A stretch of 43,189 nucleotides of DNA, from the NCBI GenBank assembly GCA_029977865.1, contig JAPOKA010000023.1:1-43189 (forward strand). The letters are read 5' to 3'. Shown piece by piece: positions 24,597 to 33,288 of this stretch. The translations under genes were made by a program, and so were the position numbers. Positions within the stretch are counted from its first letter, which is position 1, and the number at the start of each line of letters is the position of its first letter. A model generated the notes under the pieces. That model made no database searches. It was not told the origin of the DNA and was given only the letters and a program-made list of their open reading frames with translations. Source of the stretch: a bacterium (GTDB lineage Bacteria > Planctomycetota > Phycisphaerae > Phycisphaerales > SM1A02).

Positions 24597-25256
24597 TCAG
24601 CGGCGGCGACGCCTCGAACGGCCGCATCCGCCGGCAATGAAGACCAGCATCGCCGCCGGCGCCGGCACCGCGGTGATGGTCATCGACTCGAAGATCAATC
24701 CGACGGGGTTGTAGGGCCCGTTGTTGAAGGTCCAGTTGAAGTTGGTCAGGCCGCCATAGCCGTAGTTGCCCACCGCGTCGAGGATGTCGAGCGAGTCGAG
24801 CACGGTGCCCTCGTAGCCGACGCTGAAGTCCTGGACGAAGGCTCCGAACGGACCGTTCTGCGGAAGCGGCACACCGATCGGCCAGTCCACGTTTCGAGAG
24901 ATGAAGAAGCCGTCGACGGCGGGATCGTTGTTGCGAAGAACGAAGTACGGAACCTCGCCCGCCGGGAAGGGCGACTGCAAGCCGATCGAAACGCCGCCCC
25001 CGACGATCGCGAAGCTCGCCTGATCGATCACGTAGCCGCGGGTGGGATAGGTCGGGCTGTTCAGGTAGACGTCGCTGTCGACGAGAAACGACATCACCAC
25101 CGATGTGCCCGGAGTCAACGATCCGATCGGCGGACCGGTGACCTGGTTGAACTCGACCGATCCCGCAATCTCGACCAGCACCATCGATCCCACGGCCGGC
25201 GAGGCCAGCACTGCCGCCGACGCCAACGCCCATCCCAGACTCGCGTGGTTCGCCAT
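24597..25256 (-). CDS. PEP-CTERM-like exported protein
   Basis: 219 residues. Signal peptide at about 8-27, then a beta-rich soluble region with no known enzyme domain (rich in Gly, Asn, Asp, Val and Phe), and a C-terminal tripartite signal: VPAPA, a short hydrophobic stretch AAMLVFIAGG, then an RSRRRRR end. That is the sorting-signal layout handled by exosortases. The hydrophobic part is short and contains GGCG, so anchoring may be atypical. GAGGGAGAGG upstream of the ATG at 25256 is a good ribosome site. No exosortase gene is in the window. Confidence 0.75.
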   Translation of the reverse strand: MANHASLGWALASAAVLASPAVGSMVLVEIAGSVEFNQVTGPPIGSLTPGTSVVMSFLVDSDVYLNSPTYPTRGYVIDQASFAIVGGGVSIGLQSPFPAGEVPYFVLRNNDPAVDGFFISRNVDWPIGVPLPQNGPFGAFVQDFSVGYEGTVLDSLDILDAVGNYGYGGLTNFNWTFNNGPYNPVGLIFESMTITAVPAPAAMLVFIAGGCGRSRRRRR

Positions 25257-25384
25257 CGTCCTCTCCCTCGCTCGTGAATCCTGCATGCCTCGATCGCACC
25301 GCGGCCAGCCGCTGCCGGCGGGGTGGCGGTGCGCAATCATGACCCGCTTCTCGGACGCCGCAAGAGGCTGCCCGCGGATTGGCC

Positions 25385-28300
25385 TCAATCGTCCGGAGTC
25401 TCCGACTCGCCCACGACGCCGATCGAGCGGCTCAGGCGGGCGTAGAGCACGCTGACGCCTACGAACAGCAGACCCACCACGAACATCGCGACGATCCTCG
25501 CGAGAGTGCCGGCGGTGAGGAGGTCGTAGGTCGCGAACTTGACCGCGGTGACGCCAAGCAGTCCGAGCCCCCCGTAGCGCAGCCAGCGACCGATGGCCCC
25601 CGCGGCGATGGCCTTCCGGAACCCCGCGGCCACCAGCACCGCCCCAAACACCCCCCACCACAGGCTCGTGGCGGCGCCTCGGATGCTCCAGTAGGAAGCT
25701 GCCGCTGCGCCGGAGGGCCGATTCCAATCCCACGCTGCATCGACAAAGACGGTGATCTCGCGATGCCCTGCCACAAGGAGCGTCATCACCGCAGCGGCTG
25801 CGAGCGCCCACCGGATTCGATCCGGCACTTCCCGATCAGAGGTCGAGATCGCGACGGTCGCTTCAACCGCGTCGGACTCGAAAGCCCTAGGTCCACCGAG
25901 CCATGCGGTGCGGGAGATCCAGACGGTCAGCCCAAGTCCACCGATCACCAGCAGGCCGGTCACCGGCACCGACATCGCCCACGACCAACCTTGCGGCATT
26001 CCGGTGGCGAACGCGGTGGCCAGCATCCACCAACCCACACCTCCGAGCGCGACCACACCCCCCGCCAGCCACGCGAAGTCGGCCTTCGCCGCGAGCATGC
26101 GGCAACGCCATGCGATGGCAGCGCCTGCCAACACCCACGCCACCGCAGCGATCTGCTGCGCGGGGAGTTGATCGGTGTCGGTGGCGAGTCGTGCCCGCGT
26201 CAGCAGTTCGGTGGTGATTGCGACCGCGACCAGCACGCCACCGGCCACCACCAGCGTCAGTCGGCCCGCCAAGGTCCGCGGGATCCGCGCCGCCGCGATC
26301 CAGGCAACGGTCGCGAAGGCGATCGCAACGAAAGCACGATCGCCCCAACCCATCCCTTGCCAATGCCATGCCGCCGCCGGCGCCGGAATGGGCGCTCGGT
26401 TGGACGCCGCCACCGAAATCCAGGCGAGGATCGGCACGGCGAATGCGACCACCGCCATCGAGGCCCCTCCCTGCTCCCGCAGTCGGGGGCCCCACATTGC
26501 AAGCACTGCCGAGGATGCCACGATCAGGGCGACCGCGGCCCACGAGCCCCCGATCGTGAGACTCGCCGCGAACCAGATGAACGTGAATCCCGCAACCAGC
26601 ACCGAGACCGCCAACTGATCGAGAACCCGCTTGCCGCGGCCGCCGTTCCGACTCGCCTCCGTTGCAGGCTCGGACATGGCGAAGAGCGCGAGTCGGCTCC
26701 ACGATCCGCCTCCCGCGAGCGTGGGCCAACGAAGGGCGCACACCAGCGCCGCCACTGCCGCTGCGATCACCGCCAGCGATTCGACCCGAAGTAGCAGCAG
26801 CCACCCGCCGCCGCCCGGCAGGCCCATGGGCTGTCCGCCGGGCGTTCGCGTGGCTCCCATGAGTACCGCGACCACGCCGAATGCGACCAGCGCCGCCAGC
26901 ACGCCAGCCGCCGATCCGTAGAGCGCGACGCCGGTCCGATGGGTGCGCCGCCCCAGTTCGACCGCCGCGACTGCAATCGCCGACCACGCAAGCACCAGCG
27001 CCACGTTCGAGGCGACGATCGCACCGAGGCCCAGCGCCGCGAGCGCACCGCCGGCGCCCCACGCGGCAGTGGCGAACATCGCCAAGGCTCGCTCGACCAT
27101 CGCCTCCTGATCGGTTGGTGCTTCACCCGCACCCCGTGGGTCGCTGTCGCCATCGCCGTTGCCGCCGACTTCGAGCCGCTCCCACGGTCGACTCGGCGCA
27201 AAGAGCGCTCCCCAGCCGATCAAGGCACCGCCGAGCAGCACCGGAACCCACGCCATCGGATCGCCGGGGCCGCGGCCGACCCTTGCGAGCGGCACCGCGG
27301 AGATCGCTGCGAATCCGAACGACGCCGACAGCAGGGTGGTCGCATTGAGCCGAGCACTCTGGCCGCGCAGGGCCGCCCACCAGCTCTCGCCGCAGAAGGC
27401 AGCCCACCACAGCCCGGCGAGCACCAGCGGCAGGACGGAATGCCCCGATCCCACCCCGAGCGCCACCCACACCGCTGCAACCGGCGTGTGCAGCGCGAGC
27501 GCCATCACGCGAAGTGGGCGAAACCGTTCGCCGCGGAGGCTCGTGCCCAGCGCCGCTGCGAGCAGCACCGTCAGATACACCCCGCCGGGCGTGGGGTCGA
27601 GCTTGCCCTGTGCGAGCACCGGCAGCAGGTAGCCACCGAAGAGCGAGACCACGCCGATGCTCACCCGCTCGGAGCGCACCGTGACCAGCGCTCCGAGCAG
27701 CGCGGCGACTCCGCCACAAGCGAGCATTCCGGCGGGGCCGAGCACGCCGAGCGGACCGGCACCGGCCCAGGTCGAGAGGAAGAGCCCCCCGACTCCGGCG
27801 ATCGAGAACCCTGCCGACGCCGTGGCGCCGAGCCGTCTTCGCACCAGTTCCCCGGTCGCAAGCAGCGCCAGCGAGACCAGCACCGCCACGCCGAACCGCG
27901 CCGTCGGACCGAGTTGGCCGATCCAGCCTTCTCGGTAGGCGTAGGTCGCGAAGATGGTCGCGGCGCCGGCAATGGTGAGTCCGCCGACCCATGCGGCCAC
28001 GCTGCCGCCGATCAGGTGCTCGAATCCGCGGGATTCTCGGCGCTTCACGCTCGCCACCAGCTCGGCGGACTCCTCCGCCGCAGCCGGTTCGAACGAAGTC
28101 GGTGGCGCTGTTGGAGGAGCCGTCGGCAGTCCGTCCCCGACGCCCGCGTCGACGGGTCTCTCCGCCTCGATCAGCAGTCGCGGAAGGGGAGGAGGAGGCG
28201 GCGGAGGTGGAGGAATCTCCGACCTGGCAGCGGAGCCTTCATCGGTGCCGGTGATTTCAGTGCCTGCGGCATTCGACTTCGCCGCGGTGCCTTCGAGTGC

Positions 28301-28399
28301 GTCGAGCCTCGCTTCGATTCGAGCGAGCCGCGCCGCGAGCGCGTCGCCGACGCCCGCCGATTCCCCAGCCGTCGGTTCGTCGGGTGCCAGTCGCGGCAT
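25385..28399 (-). CDS. DUF2339 multi-span membrane protein
   Basis: 1004 residues. The first 150 are cytosolic: a coiled-coil-like LARIEARLDALEG, a run of nine or more prolines, then GFEHLIGGSVAAWVGGLTIAGA, split here by the start of the first membrane segment, which is the hallmark of the DUF2339 family. Well over twenty hydrophobic segments follow to the C-terminus. The function of the family is unknown; a role in envelope biology is often supposed. The ATG at 28399 is chosen over a non-ATG 16 codons upstream because it begins next to the coiled coil. TAGAGT about 40 bases upstream is a possible -10. Confidence 0.82.
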   Translation of the reverse strand: MPRLAPDEPTAGESAGVGDALAARLARIEARLDALEGTAAKSNAAGTEITGTDEGSAARSEIPPPPPPPPPLPRLLIEAERPVDAGVGDGLPTAPPTAPPTSFEPAAAEESAELVASVKRRESRGFEHLIGGSVAAWVGGLTIAGAATIFATYAYREGWIGQLGPTARFGVAVLVSLALLATGELVRRRLGATASAGFSIAGVGGLFLSTWAGAGPLGVLGPAGMLACGGVAALLGALVTVRSERVSIGVVSLFGGYLLPVLAQGKLDPTPGGVYLTVLLAAALGTSLRGERFRPLRVMALALHTPVAAVWVALGVGSGHSVLPLVLAGLWWAAFCGESWWAALRGQSARLNATTLLSASFGFAAISAVPLARVGRGPGDPMAWVPVLLGGALIGWGALFAPSRPWERLEVGGNGDGDSDPRGAGEAPTDQEAMVERALAMFATAAWGAGGALAALGLGAIVASNVALVLAWSAIAVAAVELGRRTHRTGVALYGSAAGVLAALVAFGVVAVLMGATRTPGGQPMGLPGGGGWLLLLRVESLAVIAAAVAALVCALRWPTLAGGGSWSRLALFAMSEPATEASRNGGRGKRVLDQLAVSVLVAGFTFIWFAASLTIGGSWAAVALIVASSAVLAMWGPRLREQGGASMAVVAFAVPILAWISVAASNRAPIPAPAAAWHWQGMGWGDRAFVAIAFATVAWIAAARIPRTLAGRLTLVVAGGVLVAVAITTELLTRARLATDTDQLPAQQIAAVAWVLAGAAIAWRCRMLAAKADFAWLAGGVVALGGVGWWMLATAFATGMPQGWSWAMSVPVTGLLVIGGLGLTVWISRTAWLGGPRAFESDAVEATVAISTSDREVPDRIRWALAAAAVMTLLVAGHREITVFVDAAWDWNRPSGAAAASYWSIRGAATSLWWGVFGAVLVAAGFRKAIAAGAIGRWLRYGGLGLLGVTAVKFATYDLLTAGTLARIVAMFVVGLLFVGVSVLYARLSRSIGVVGESETPDD

Positions 28400-28521
28400 T
28401 GAATGGTGCGGCTGCACGGAGCGATATCTCCACCGGAACTCTACCAACCAGCATCAATCGCGAACTGCCTCGGCGCCGGGATCGATGCCCCAGACTGATG
28501 CGCCGAGCCTCCGCCCGAGCC

Positions 28522-29847
28522 TCAGGGGAAGACGCCGCGAAGGTCGTAGACCTCGCCGATGCGCTCGCAGGCAGCGGCGAAGGCGGCAGTGCGGAGATCG
28601 CAGTCGTAGCGGGCGCGAGCCTCGCGGGTGCGCGTCGCCGCCGCCTGCATGTGCAATCGCAAGGCCTCGTCGACCTCTGCGGCCGACCAGCTGGTGGCGC
28701 TTCGATTCTGCACCCACTCGAAGTAGGAGACGGTGACGCCGCCGGCATTGCAGAGGATCGCCGGCAGCACTTCGATTCCTCGCTGCAGCAGGACCGCGTC
28801 GCCTTCCGGTGTCGTCGGCGCGTTCGCGGCCTCGACCACCACGCTGGCCGCGATCCGCGACGCCTTCTCGGCATCGATCATCTGTTCCAGCGCCGCGGGA
28901 ATGAAGGCGTCGACCGGCGTGGCGTAGAACTCCGCCTCGTCGATCGCGGTCGCCCCGGAGTAGTTCACCACGCCACCGTGGCGACGGACATGCTCGTCGA
29001 GATGCCGCGGGTCGATGCCGCGGTCCTCCCGAACCGCGCCGGTGTGGTCGAGCACCGCGACCAGTCGGGCTCCGCGTTCGCAGAGCAGGCGGCCGGTCCA
29101 CGAGCCCACGTTGCCGAAGCCGATCAGGCTGAAGGCAATCTTCGAGATCTCGAGGCCCAGCTCCGGGAGCATCGCCGCGAGCACCTCGACCAGCCCCTGC
29201 CCCGTCGCCTTCTCGCGACCGACCGATCCGCCGAAGGCGACCGGCTTGCCGGTGACGACTCCCTGCACATCCTGCCGCGAGAGCTCCGGAGTCATCTGGG
29301 CGTAGGTGTCTGCGAACCACGCCATGATCTGCGCATCGGTGCCGACATCCGGCGCGGGGATGTCGTAGTGCGGGCCGATCTGATGACTGATCGCCGAACA
29401 GAATCGCCGCGTCACCCGCCGCAGCTCGTCCTCGCTCAGTTCACGGGGATTCAGCTTCACCCCGCCCTTCGCCCCGCCGAACGGCAGCCGCGCCAGCGAG
29501 CACTTCATGGTCATCAGCACCGCGAGCGCCTTGACGTCGTCGAGGGAGACCCGCGAGTGGTATCGGATGCCGCCCTTGTAGGGACCGAGGGCGTTGTTGT
29601 GCTGGACGCGATAGCCCTTGAAGAGCCGATGGTGGCCGTCGTCCATGAGCACCGGAAAGTGCACCATGATCTCGTTCTTGGGCTCGGCCAGAATGATCCG
29701 CTGATGGTGCTTCAGGCCGGCGAGGTCCGCCGCGACCAGCACGTGATCGACGGTCTGATGGAACAGGTTCGATCCGTCGCGCACGATCCCGAGTTCCTCG
29801 AAGATCGGCTCGGAGGCGGGTCGATGCGGTTGGCTGGCGTCGTTCAT
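28522..29847 (-). CDS. gdhA: Glutamate dehydrogenase (Glu/Leu/Phe/Val family)
   Basis: Interconverts glutamate and 2-oxoglutarate with ammonia. 441 residues, usual for the hexameric enzyme. Substrate-binding lysines are in ALGPYKGGIRYH and LPFGGAKGG, catalytic aspartate in PAPDVGTD, and the dinucleotide site in IGFGNVGSW. The start at 29847 has GGAGG eight bases upstream. Residues of the cofactor loop do not let me decide between NAD and NADP. It stands alone with its own promoter-like TACAGT. Confidence 0.93.
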   Translation of the reverse strand: MNDASQPHRPASEPIFEELGIVRDGSNLFHQTVDHVLVAADLAGLKHHQRIILAEPKNEIMVHFPVLMDDGHHRLFKGYRVQHNNALGPYKGGIRYHSRVSLDDVKALAVLMTMKCSLARLPFGGAKGGVKLNPRELSEDELRRVTRRFCSAISHQIGPHYDIPAPDVGTDAQIMAWFADTYAQMTPELSRQDVQGVVTGKPVAFGGSVGREKATGQGLVEVLAAMLPELGLEISKIAFSLIGFGNVGSWTGRLLCERGARLVAVLDHTGAVREDRGIDPRHLDEHVRRHGGVVNYSGATAIDEAEFYATPVDAFIPAALEQMIDAEKASRIAASVVVEAANAPTTPEGDAVLLQRGIEVLPAILCNAGGVTVSYFEWVQNRSATSWSAAEVDEALRLHMQAAATRTREARARYDCDLRTAAFAAACERIGEVYDLRGVFP

Positions 29848-29855
29848 GCAGTGGA

Positions 29856-29878
29856 CCTCCGCGGAAGAACGCACTGTA
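29856..29878 (-). promoter_or_regulatory. Promoter -10 TACAGT and Shine-Dalgarno GGAGG of gdhA
   Basis: TACAGT (29873-29878) is followed by a leader of roughly 20 bases with GGAGG (29856-29860) eight bases before the ATG. A useful contrast with the leaderless-type starts: same hexamer class, moved upstream to fit a ribosome site. Confidence 0.5.
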
Positions 29879-29983
29879 GTTCAGCGGCGAGTCGGCGCCA
29901 GCCGATCTCGATGGCCATGAAGGCTCGAACGGGGAAGGTCGGGACTCCGCGCTCGGACAATCTCTTCCGCCCCGGCCGCAGCG

Positions 29984-30373
29984 CTAGCGCGATACCGAAG
30001 ACTGGAGTCCCCACGAGGCGTTGAGCCTCGCGATCGGCGTCATTGTTCGTCCATCCGCGTAGCGGATCGTCGCCGCGACCTGCACGTCCACCAGCCGACC
30101 CTCGCTACGGCTCGTCACCTGAATCTCGATCTCGGGATCGCCACCGGCGATCTGAACCGAGGCGTCCTCGCCGATCTTGGCGAGCACCCGCGGCGCCGCG
30201 AGCACATTGCCGGCATCGGCGATGGTCATCTGCACTTCGACCGCGTCGGGCCCTTGCCGAACTGCCGAGACGCTCAGCGAGACCTCAGGCTCCACCGGCG
30301 TTGGCGGCGCTGCGCAACCAACCAGACCCGCCAGCATGAGGGAAAGCGATGCGATCCGCGGGGTTCCGAGCAT
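29984..30373 (-). CDS. Small lipoprotein with secretin-like motif
   Basis: 129 residues. Lipoprotein signal ending LVGC. The mature part contains VLAAPRVLAKIGEDASVQIAG split over residues about 57-77, which resembles the VLSxPRVLTxxGxxAxIxVG segment of secretins and related planctomycete beta-domain proteins, followed by beta strands (EIQVTSRSEGRLVDVQV). It is far too short to be a secretin, so it may be a stand-alone copy of that beta module. Function unknown. A perfect 14-bp palindrome lies just upstream. Confidence 0.6.
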   Translation of the reverse strand: MLGTPRIASLSLMLAGLVGCAAPPTPVEPEVSLSVSAVRQGPDAVEVQMTIADAGNVLAAPRVLAKIGEDASVQIAGGDPEIEIQVTSRSEGRLVDVQVAATIRYADGRTMTPIARLNASWGLQSSVSR

Positions 30374-30386
30374 GACGGGCTCATCG

Positions 30387-30400
30387 GCTTGTCGACAAGC
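30387..30400. promoter_or_regulatory. 14-bp perfect palindrome GCTTGTCGACAAGC
   Basis: It sits 14 bases before the lipoprotein ATG at 30373 and downstream of the preceding lipoprotein gene. Perfect dyads of this size suggest a dimeric-regulator operator, or the stem of an RNA hairpin; no T-run follows, so it is not a standard terminator. Confidence 0.35.
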
Positions 30401-30469
30401 GCGGCTGAAGCGAGCAACCCCGTCTTGCAGCGACTGGAGCCGCGCCCCTCACCTCAAACGGGTTCGCGC

Positions 30470-30892
30470 TCAGGGCGTCTCGGCGGCATTGGGCACTGAG
30501 ATCAGCCCGACGAGCGGCGCGACCTCGTCCACTTGGATCTGAACCAGCGCAATCGGCGTGGGCGCCTTGGCCGCGAAGAACCCGCCGGTGTCGGGACCCT
30601 CGCCGAGGTGGTCCCAGAAACCGTTCAGGGGAAGCCGGATGGTCTGGCCGGCGTCGAGTCGGTTCACGAAGCGGCTGTAGCGCTGGTTCACCCAGAGGTC
30701 GAAGTCGCGATAGCTGCGTCCGGTCGCATTCACGACCTCGAGGGTGACGCCGTCGCTGAAGGCCTGGATTCGCTCGGTCGGACCCGACGGCAGTTGGAAT
30801 GGATAGGGCGATCGGGCCTGCTGCGGTTCGTAGACGAACTGGCGGCACCCCGCGGCGAAGATCAGTGAAAGCACCAGCAGCCGCCGGATCAC
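30470..30892 (-). CDS. Uncharacterised lipoprotein downstream of thyX
   Basis: 140 residues from a GTG start that overlaps the thyX stop by four bases (GTGA). Signal peptide ends FAAGC, a good lipobox. The mature part has a tyrosine- and proline-rich start and then a compact beta domain (TLEVVNATGRSYRDFDLWVN, LDAGQTIRLPLNGFWD). Not a family I can name. Translational coupling to thyX is structural and does not imply a role in nucleotide synthesis. Confidence 0.65.
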   Translation of the reverse strand: MIRRLLVLSLIFAAGCRQFVYEPQQARSPYPFQLPSGPTERIQAFSDGVTLEVVNATGRSYRDFDLWVNQRYSRFVNRLDAGQTIRLPLNGFWDHLGEGPDTGGFFAAKAPTPIALVQIQVDEVAPLVGLISVPNAAETP

Positions 30893-31821
30893 GCCGTAGG
30901 CTCCAGACCCAGCCGAACCCGCTTCTCCTCCCACTCCGCCTGCTCGCGGCGGTTCTCGGTGTCGAGCGCCGCCCCCGTGCGGATCGCCTCGATCTCGAGC
31001 CGGGTCAGGTGCATCGCGTGCAGGCGGTAGTCCTCGAAGGCCTCGCACGTCAGCGGCACGATCTCCTTCACCAGGCGATACATCGCCTCGGCGTAGACGC
31101 GGATCTCCCGCTGCGCGTGCGGATCGATCCGCAGCGAGAGGAAGTGCAGGATGTTGTGAAGGTCGCACTTCCAGTACCACTCGGTGAACACGCTGACCGG
31201 CAACGCGGCGCGAGCGAGTTCGCGAGCCACGCCCTGCTCGGTGAGGGCGAGGTACTCCCGGTAGTTCTCCTCGGCTCGGTCGAGCAGGCCGAGGAAGCGC
31301 TCCGCCGTGCCCGCGTCGATGGGCTCCTCCCCGCCCTGGCGATTGGACTTCGACTGCGCCCGCACGCTGTCGACGGTCGGCCGCCAGAAGCGATCCGGCA
31401 CGATCGAGTAGCGGGCGGAGTACTCGTTGACGTTGGCGGTTCGGTGTCGGATCCACTGCCGCGCCACGAAGACGGGCATGGCGACGTGGAACTTGAACTC
31501 CACCATCTCGAAGGGGGTCGAGTGGCGGTGACGCATGAGGTAGCGGATGAGCCCGCGGTCCTCGCTGATCTTCTTGGTGCCCTGTCCGTAGGAGACTCGC
31601 GCCGCCTGCACGATGGCGCTGTCGGCGGTCTGTCCCGCCGCGACGAGCCGCGGCATGCAGTCGACGAGCGCCACGAAGCCGTGTTCGTCGACGGGGATCT
31701 CCCACCGCGCGGCGCCGCCCATGGCATCGGCGAGCGCCGACTCGGGAGCCACGCGGCGAATCGAAACTTCCTCGCCGACCTCGATCATGGTGGTTGCTCT
31801 GCCCGCGTCGTCCATGCCCAT
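30889..31821 (-). CDS. thyX: Flavin-dependent thymidylate synthase ThyX
   Basis: Makes dTMP from dUMP with methylenetetrahydrofolate, FAD and NADPH. 310 residues; longer than many ThyX because of about 40 extra residues at each end. The signature RHR-x7-S is exact: RHRTANVNEYS at 125-135. QWIRHRTANVNEYSARYS surrounds it. The ATG at 31821 is supported by GGGAG about ten bases upstream; an ATG two codons on and one at 31788 are alternatives. It follows the membrane-protein gene by 43 bases in the same direction. Confidence 0.95.
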   Translation of the reverse strand: MGMDDAGRATTMIEVGEEVSIRRVAPESALADAMGGAARWEIPVDEHGFVALVDCMPRLVAAGQTADSAIVQAARVSYGQGTKKISEDRGLIRYLMRHRHSTPFEMVEFKFHVAMPVFVARQWIRHRTANVNEYSARYSIVPDRFWRPTVDSVRAQSKSNRQGGEEPIDAGTAERFLGLLDRAEENYREYLALTEQGVARELARAALPVSVFTEWYWKCDLHNILHFLSLRIDPHAQREIRVYAEAMYRLVKEIVPLTCEAFEDYRLHAMHLTRLEIEAIRTGAALDTENRREQAEWEEKRVRLGLEPTA

Positions 31822-31864
31822 CCTGCTCGCTCCCGAGGAGATCCGTCGTCTGGTTCGGCGGACC

Positions 31865-32341
31865 CTACCGCGCCGCCGCGGGTCCGTGCGCCTCCGCCCA
31901 CGCCTCGATCCACCGGTTCACCTCGTCGAGGGTCCCGTTGCGGGTGGGAAGCCCCACCACGGTGACGCGCGGCGGACGATCCGCCTCGAAGACGACTCGA
32001 ACCTGGTCGGAGGCCAGATTGAACGTTCCCCCGTCGGCGTCGATCCCCGCAGCCTCCGGGGTCGCCGGCCACTGCCCATCCGGCGAGGCGATCATGCCGG
32101 GCAGTTCGAGCCCATCCGCATCCGCAAGCCGCGACTCCGAGTCCGGCATCGAGCCGTCGCGGTCCGCCATGGCCAGCAGCCGCCAGGCGACCGCTCGCAC
32201 CTCGCGGTCGGTTCGGTAGGCGACCTGCCGCGCCTCCTCGACCACGAAGAACCCCCAGACCGTCACCGCCACGACCGCGACGAGAAACCCGCCGATCAGC
32301 CACCGCACCGTGTTCGGACTCGCGGGCCCGCGCCCGGTCAC
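31865..32341 (-). CDS. Small single-span membrane protein, coupled to ABC ATPase
   Basis: 158 residues from a GTG overlapping the ATPase stop by four bases (GTGA). One membrane segment at about 13-33, then a soluble domain facing out with [19 protein letters not shown] and a C-terminal alpha/beta part. No prepilin motif and no recognised family. Since it directly follows an Opp-type ATPase it may belong to the same membrane complex, but it does not look like a permease. Confidence 0.6.
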   Translation of the reverse strand: MTGRGPASPNTVRWLIGGFLVAVVAVTVWGFFVVEEARQVAYRTDREVRAVAWRLLAMADRDGSMPDSESRLADADGLELPGMIASPDGQWPATPEAAGIDADGGTFNLASDQVRVVFEADRPPRVTVVGLPTRNGTLDEVNRWIEAWAEAHGPAAAR

Positions 32342-33210
32342 ATCCGCATCCCCTCGTAGCGAATCCGCTCGCGCTTGCGGCGCGGGTTCGCCTCCGGCAC
32401 CGCCGAGAGCAGGGCCTGGGTGTAGGGGTGCTGCGGTCGCTCGATGATCGACTCGCGGTCGCCCTCCTCGACGATGCGGCCGTCGTACATCACCGCGATG
32501 CGGTCGCAGATGTGGTGGATCACCGCCATGTCGTGGCTGATGAAGAGATACGAAAGCCCGAACTCGTCCTGGAGATCCTTGAGCAGGTTGAGGATCTGCG
32601 ACTGGATCGAGACGTCGAGCGCGGAAGTCGGTTCGTCGCAGACGATGAGCTTCGGCTCGAGGGCCAAGGCGCGGGCGATTCCGATCCGCTGCCGCTGACC
32701 GCCGCTGAACTCGTGGGGGTAGCGATCGGCGGCGGACTTCCACAGGCCGCAGCGAACGAGCAGGTTCTCGACGCGATCGCGAAGTTCCTCTCCCTTGGCG
32801 AGCCCATGCACCTCGAGCGGCTCGCCCACGATGCTCGCCACCCGCATTCGCGGATTCAGGCTGCCGGCGGGATCCTGAAAGATGATCTGCATCTCCCGCC
32901 GCAGTCGCCTCATCTCGCTGGCGGGCTGGTCGAAGACCGACTGCCCCTTGTAGATCACCCGCCCGCCCGTCGCGGGAATGAGGCGAAGGATGGTCCGCCC
33001 GACCGTGGTCTTGCCGCAGCCTGACTCTCCAACCAATCCAAGGGTTTCGCCGGTGCGGAGGTGGAATCCCACTCCGTCCACGGCCTTCACGTGCCCCGCC
33101 ACCCGTTGCAGGAACCCGCGTCGAATCGGGAAGTGGGTCTTCAGATCGATCACCTGCAACAGGTGGTCGTCGGACCCTTCGAACCTGGTTCGTGTCGCGG
33201 GAGAGACCAT
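32338..33210 (-). CDS. Oligopeptide/dipeptide-type ABC transporter ATPase
   Basis: 290 residues. Walker [11 protein letters not shown]-loop IIFQDP, signature [15 protein letters not shown], Walker [13 protein letters not shown] and the switch histidine in FISHDM are intact, and the C-terminal [15 protein letters not shown] is the oligopeptide-ABC (oligo_HPY) extension of OppF/DppF. Usually such genes lie with two permeases, a second ATPase and a binding protein; none is here, so it is an orphan subunit in this window. The start at 33210 has TACCAT ten bases upstream and no Shine-Dalgarno. Confidence 0.88.
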   Translation of the reverse strand: MVSPATRTRFEGSDDHLLQVIDLKTHFPIRRGFLQRVAGHVKAVDGVGFHLRTGETLGLVGESGCGKTTVGRTILRLIPATGGRVIYKGQSVFDQPASEMRRLRREMQIIFQDPAGSLNPRMRVASIVGEPLEVHGLAKGEELRDRVENLLVRCGLWKSAADRYPHEFSGGQRQRIGIARALALEPKLIVCDEPTSALDVSIQSQILNLLKDLQDEFGLSYLFISHDMAVIHHICDRIAVMYDGRIVEEGDRESIIERPQHPYTQALLSAVPEANPRRKRERIRYEGMRM

Positions 33211-33276
33211 GAAGGTCGGGATGGTAGCCGCCGACTTCACCGCACGATGGCCGCCGATCCCTTGGGTAGGGAGACG

Positions 33277-33282
33277 TACACT
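33277..33282 (+). promoter_or_regulatory. -10-like TACACT, 6 nt before panB
   Basis: GACGTACACTC, as at the DUF1573 gene (2211-2221), with the same six-base spacing to the ATG at 33289. Confidence 0.6.
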
Positions 33283-33288
33283 CTCGCC

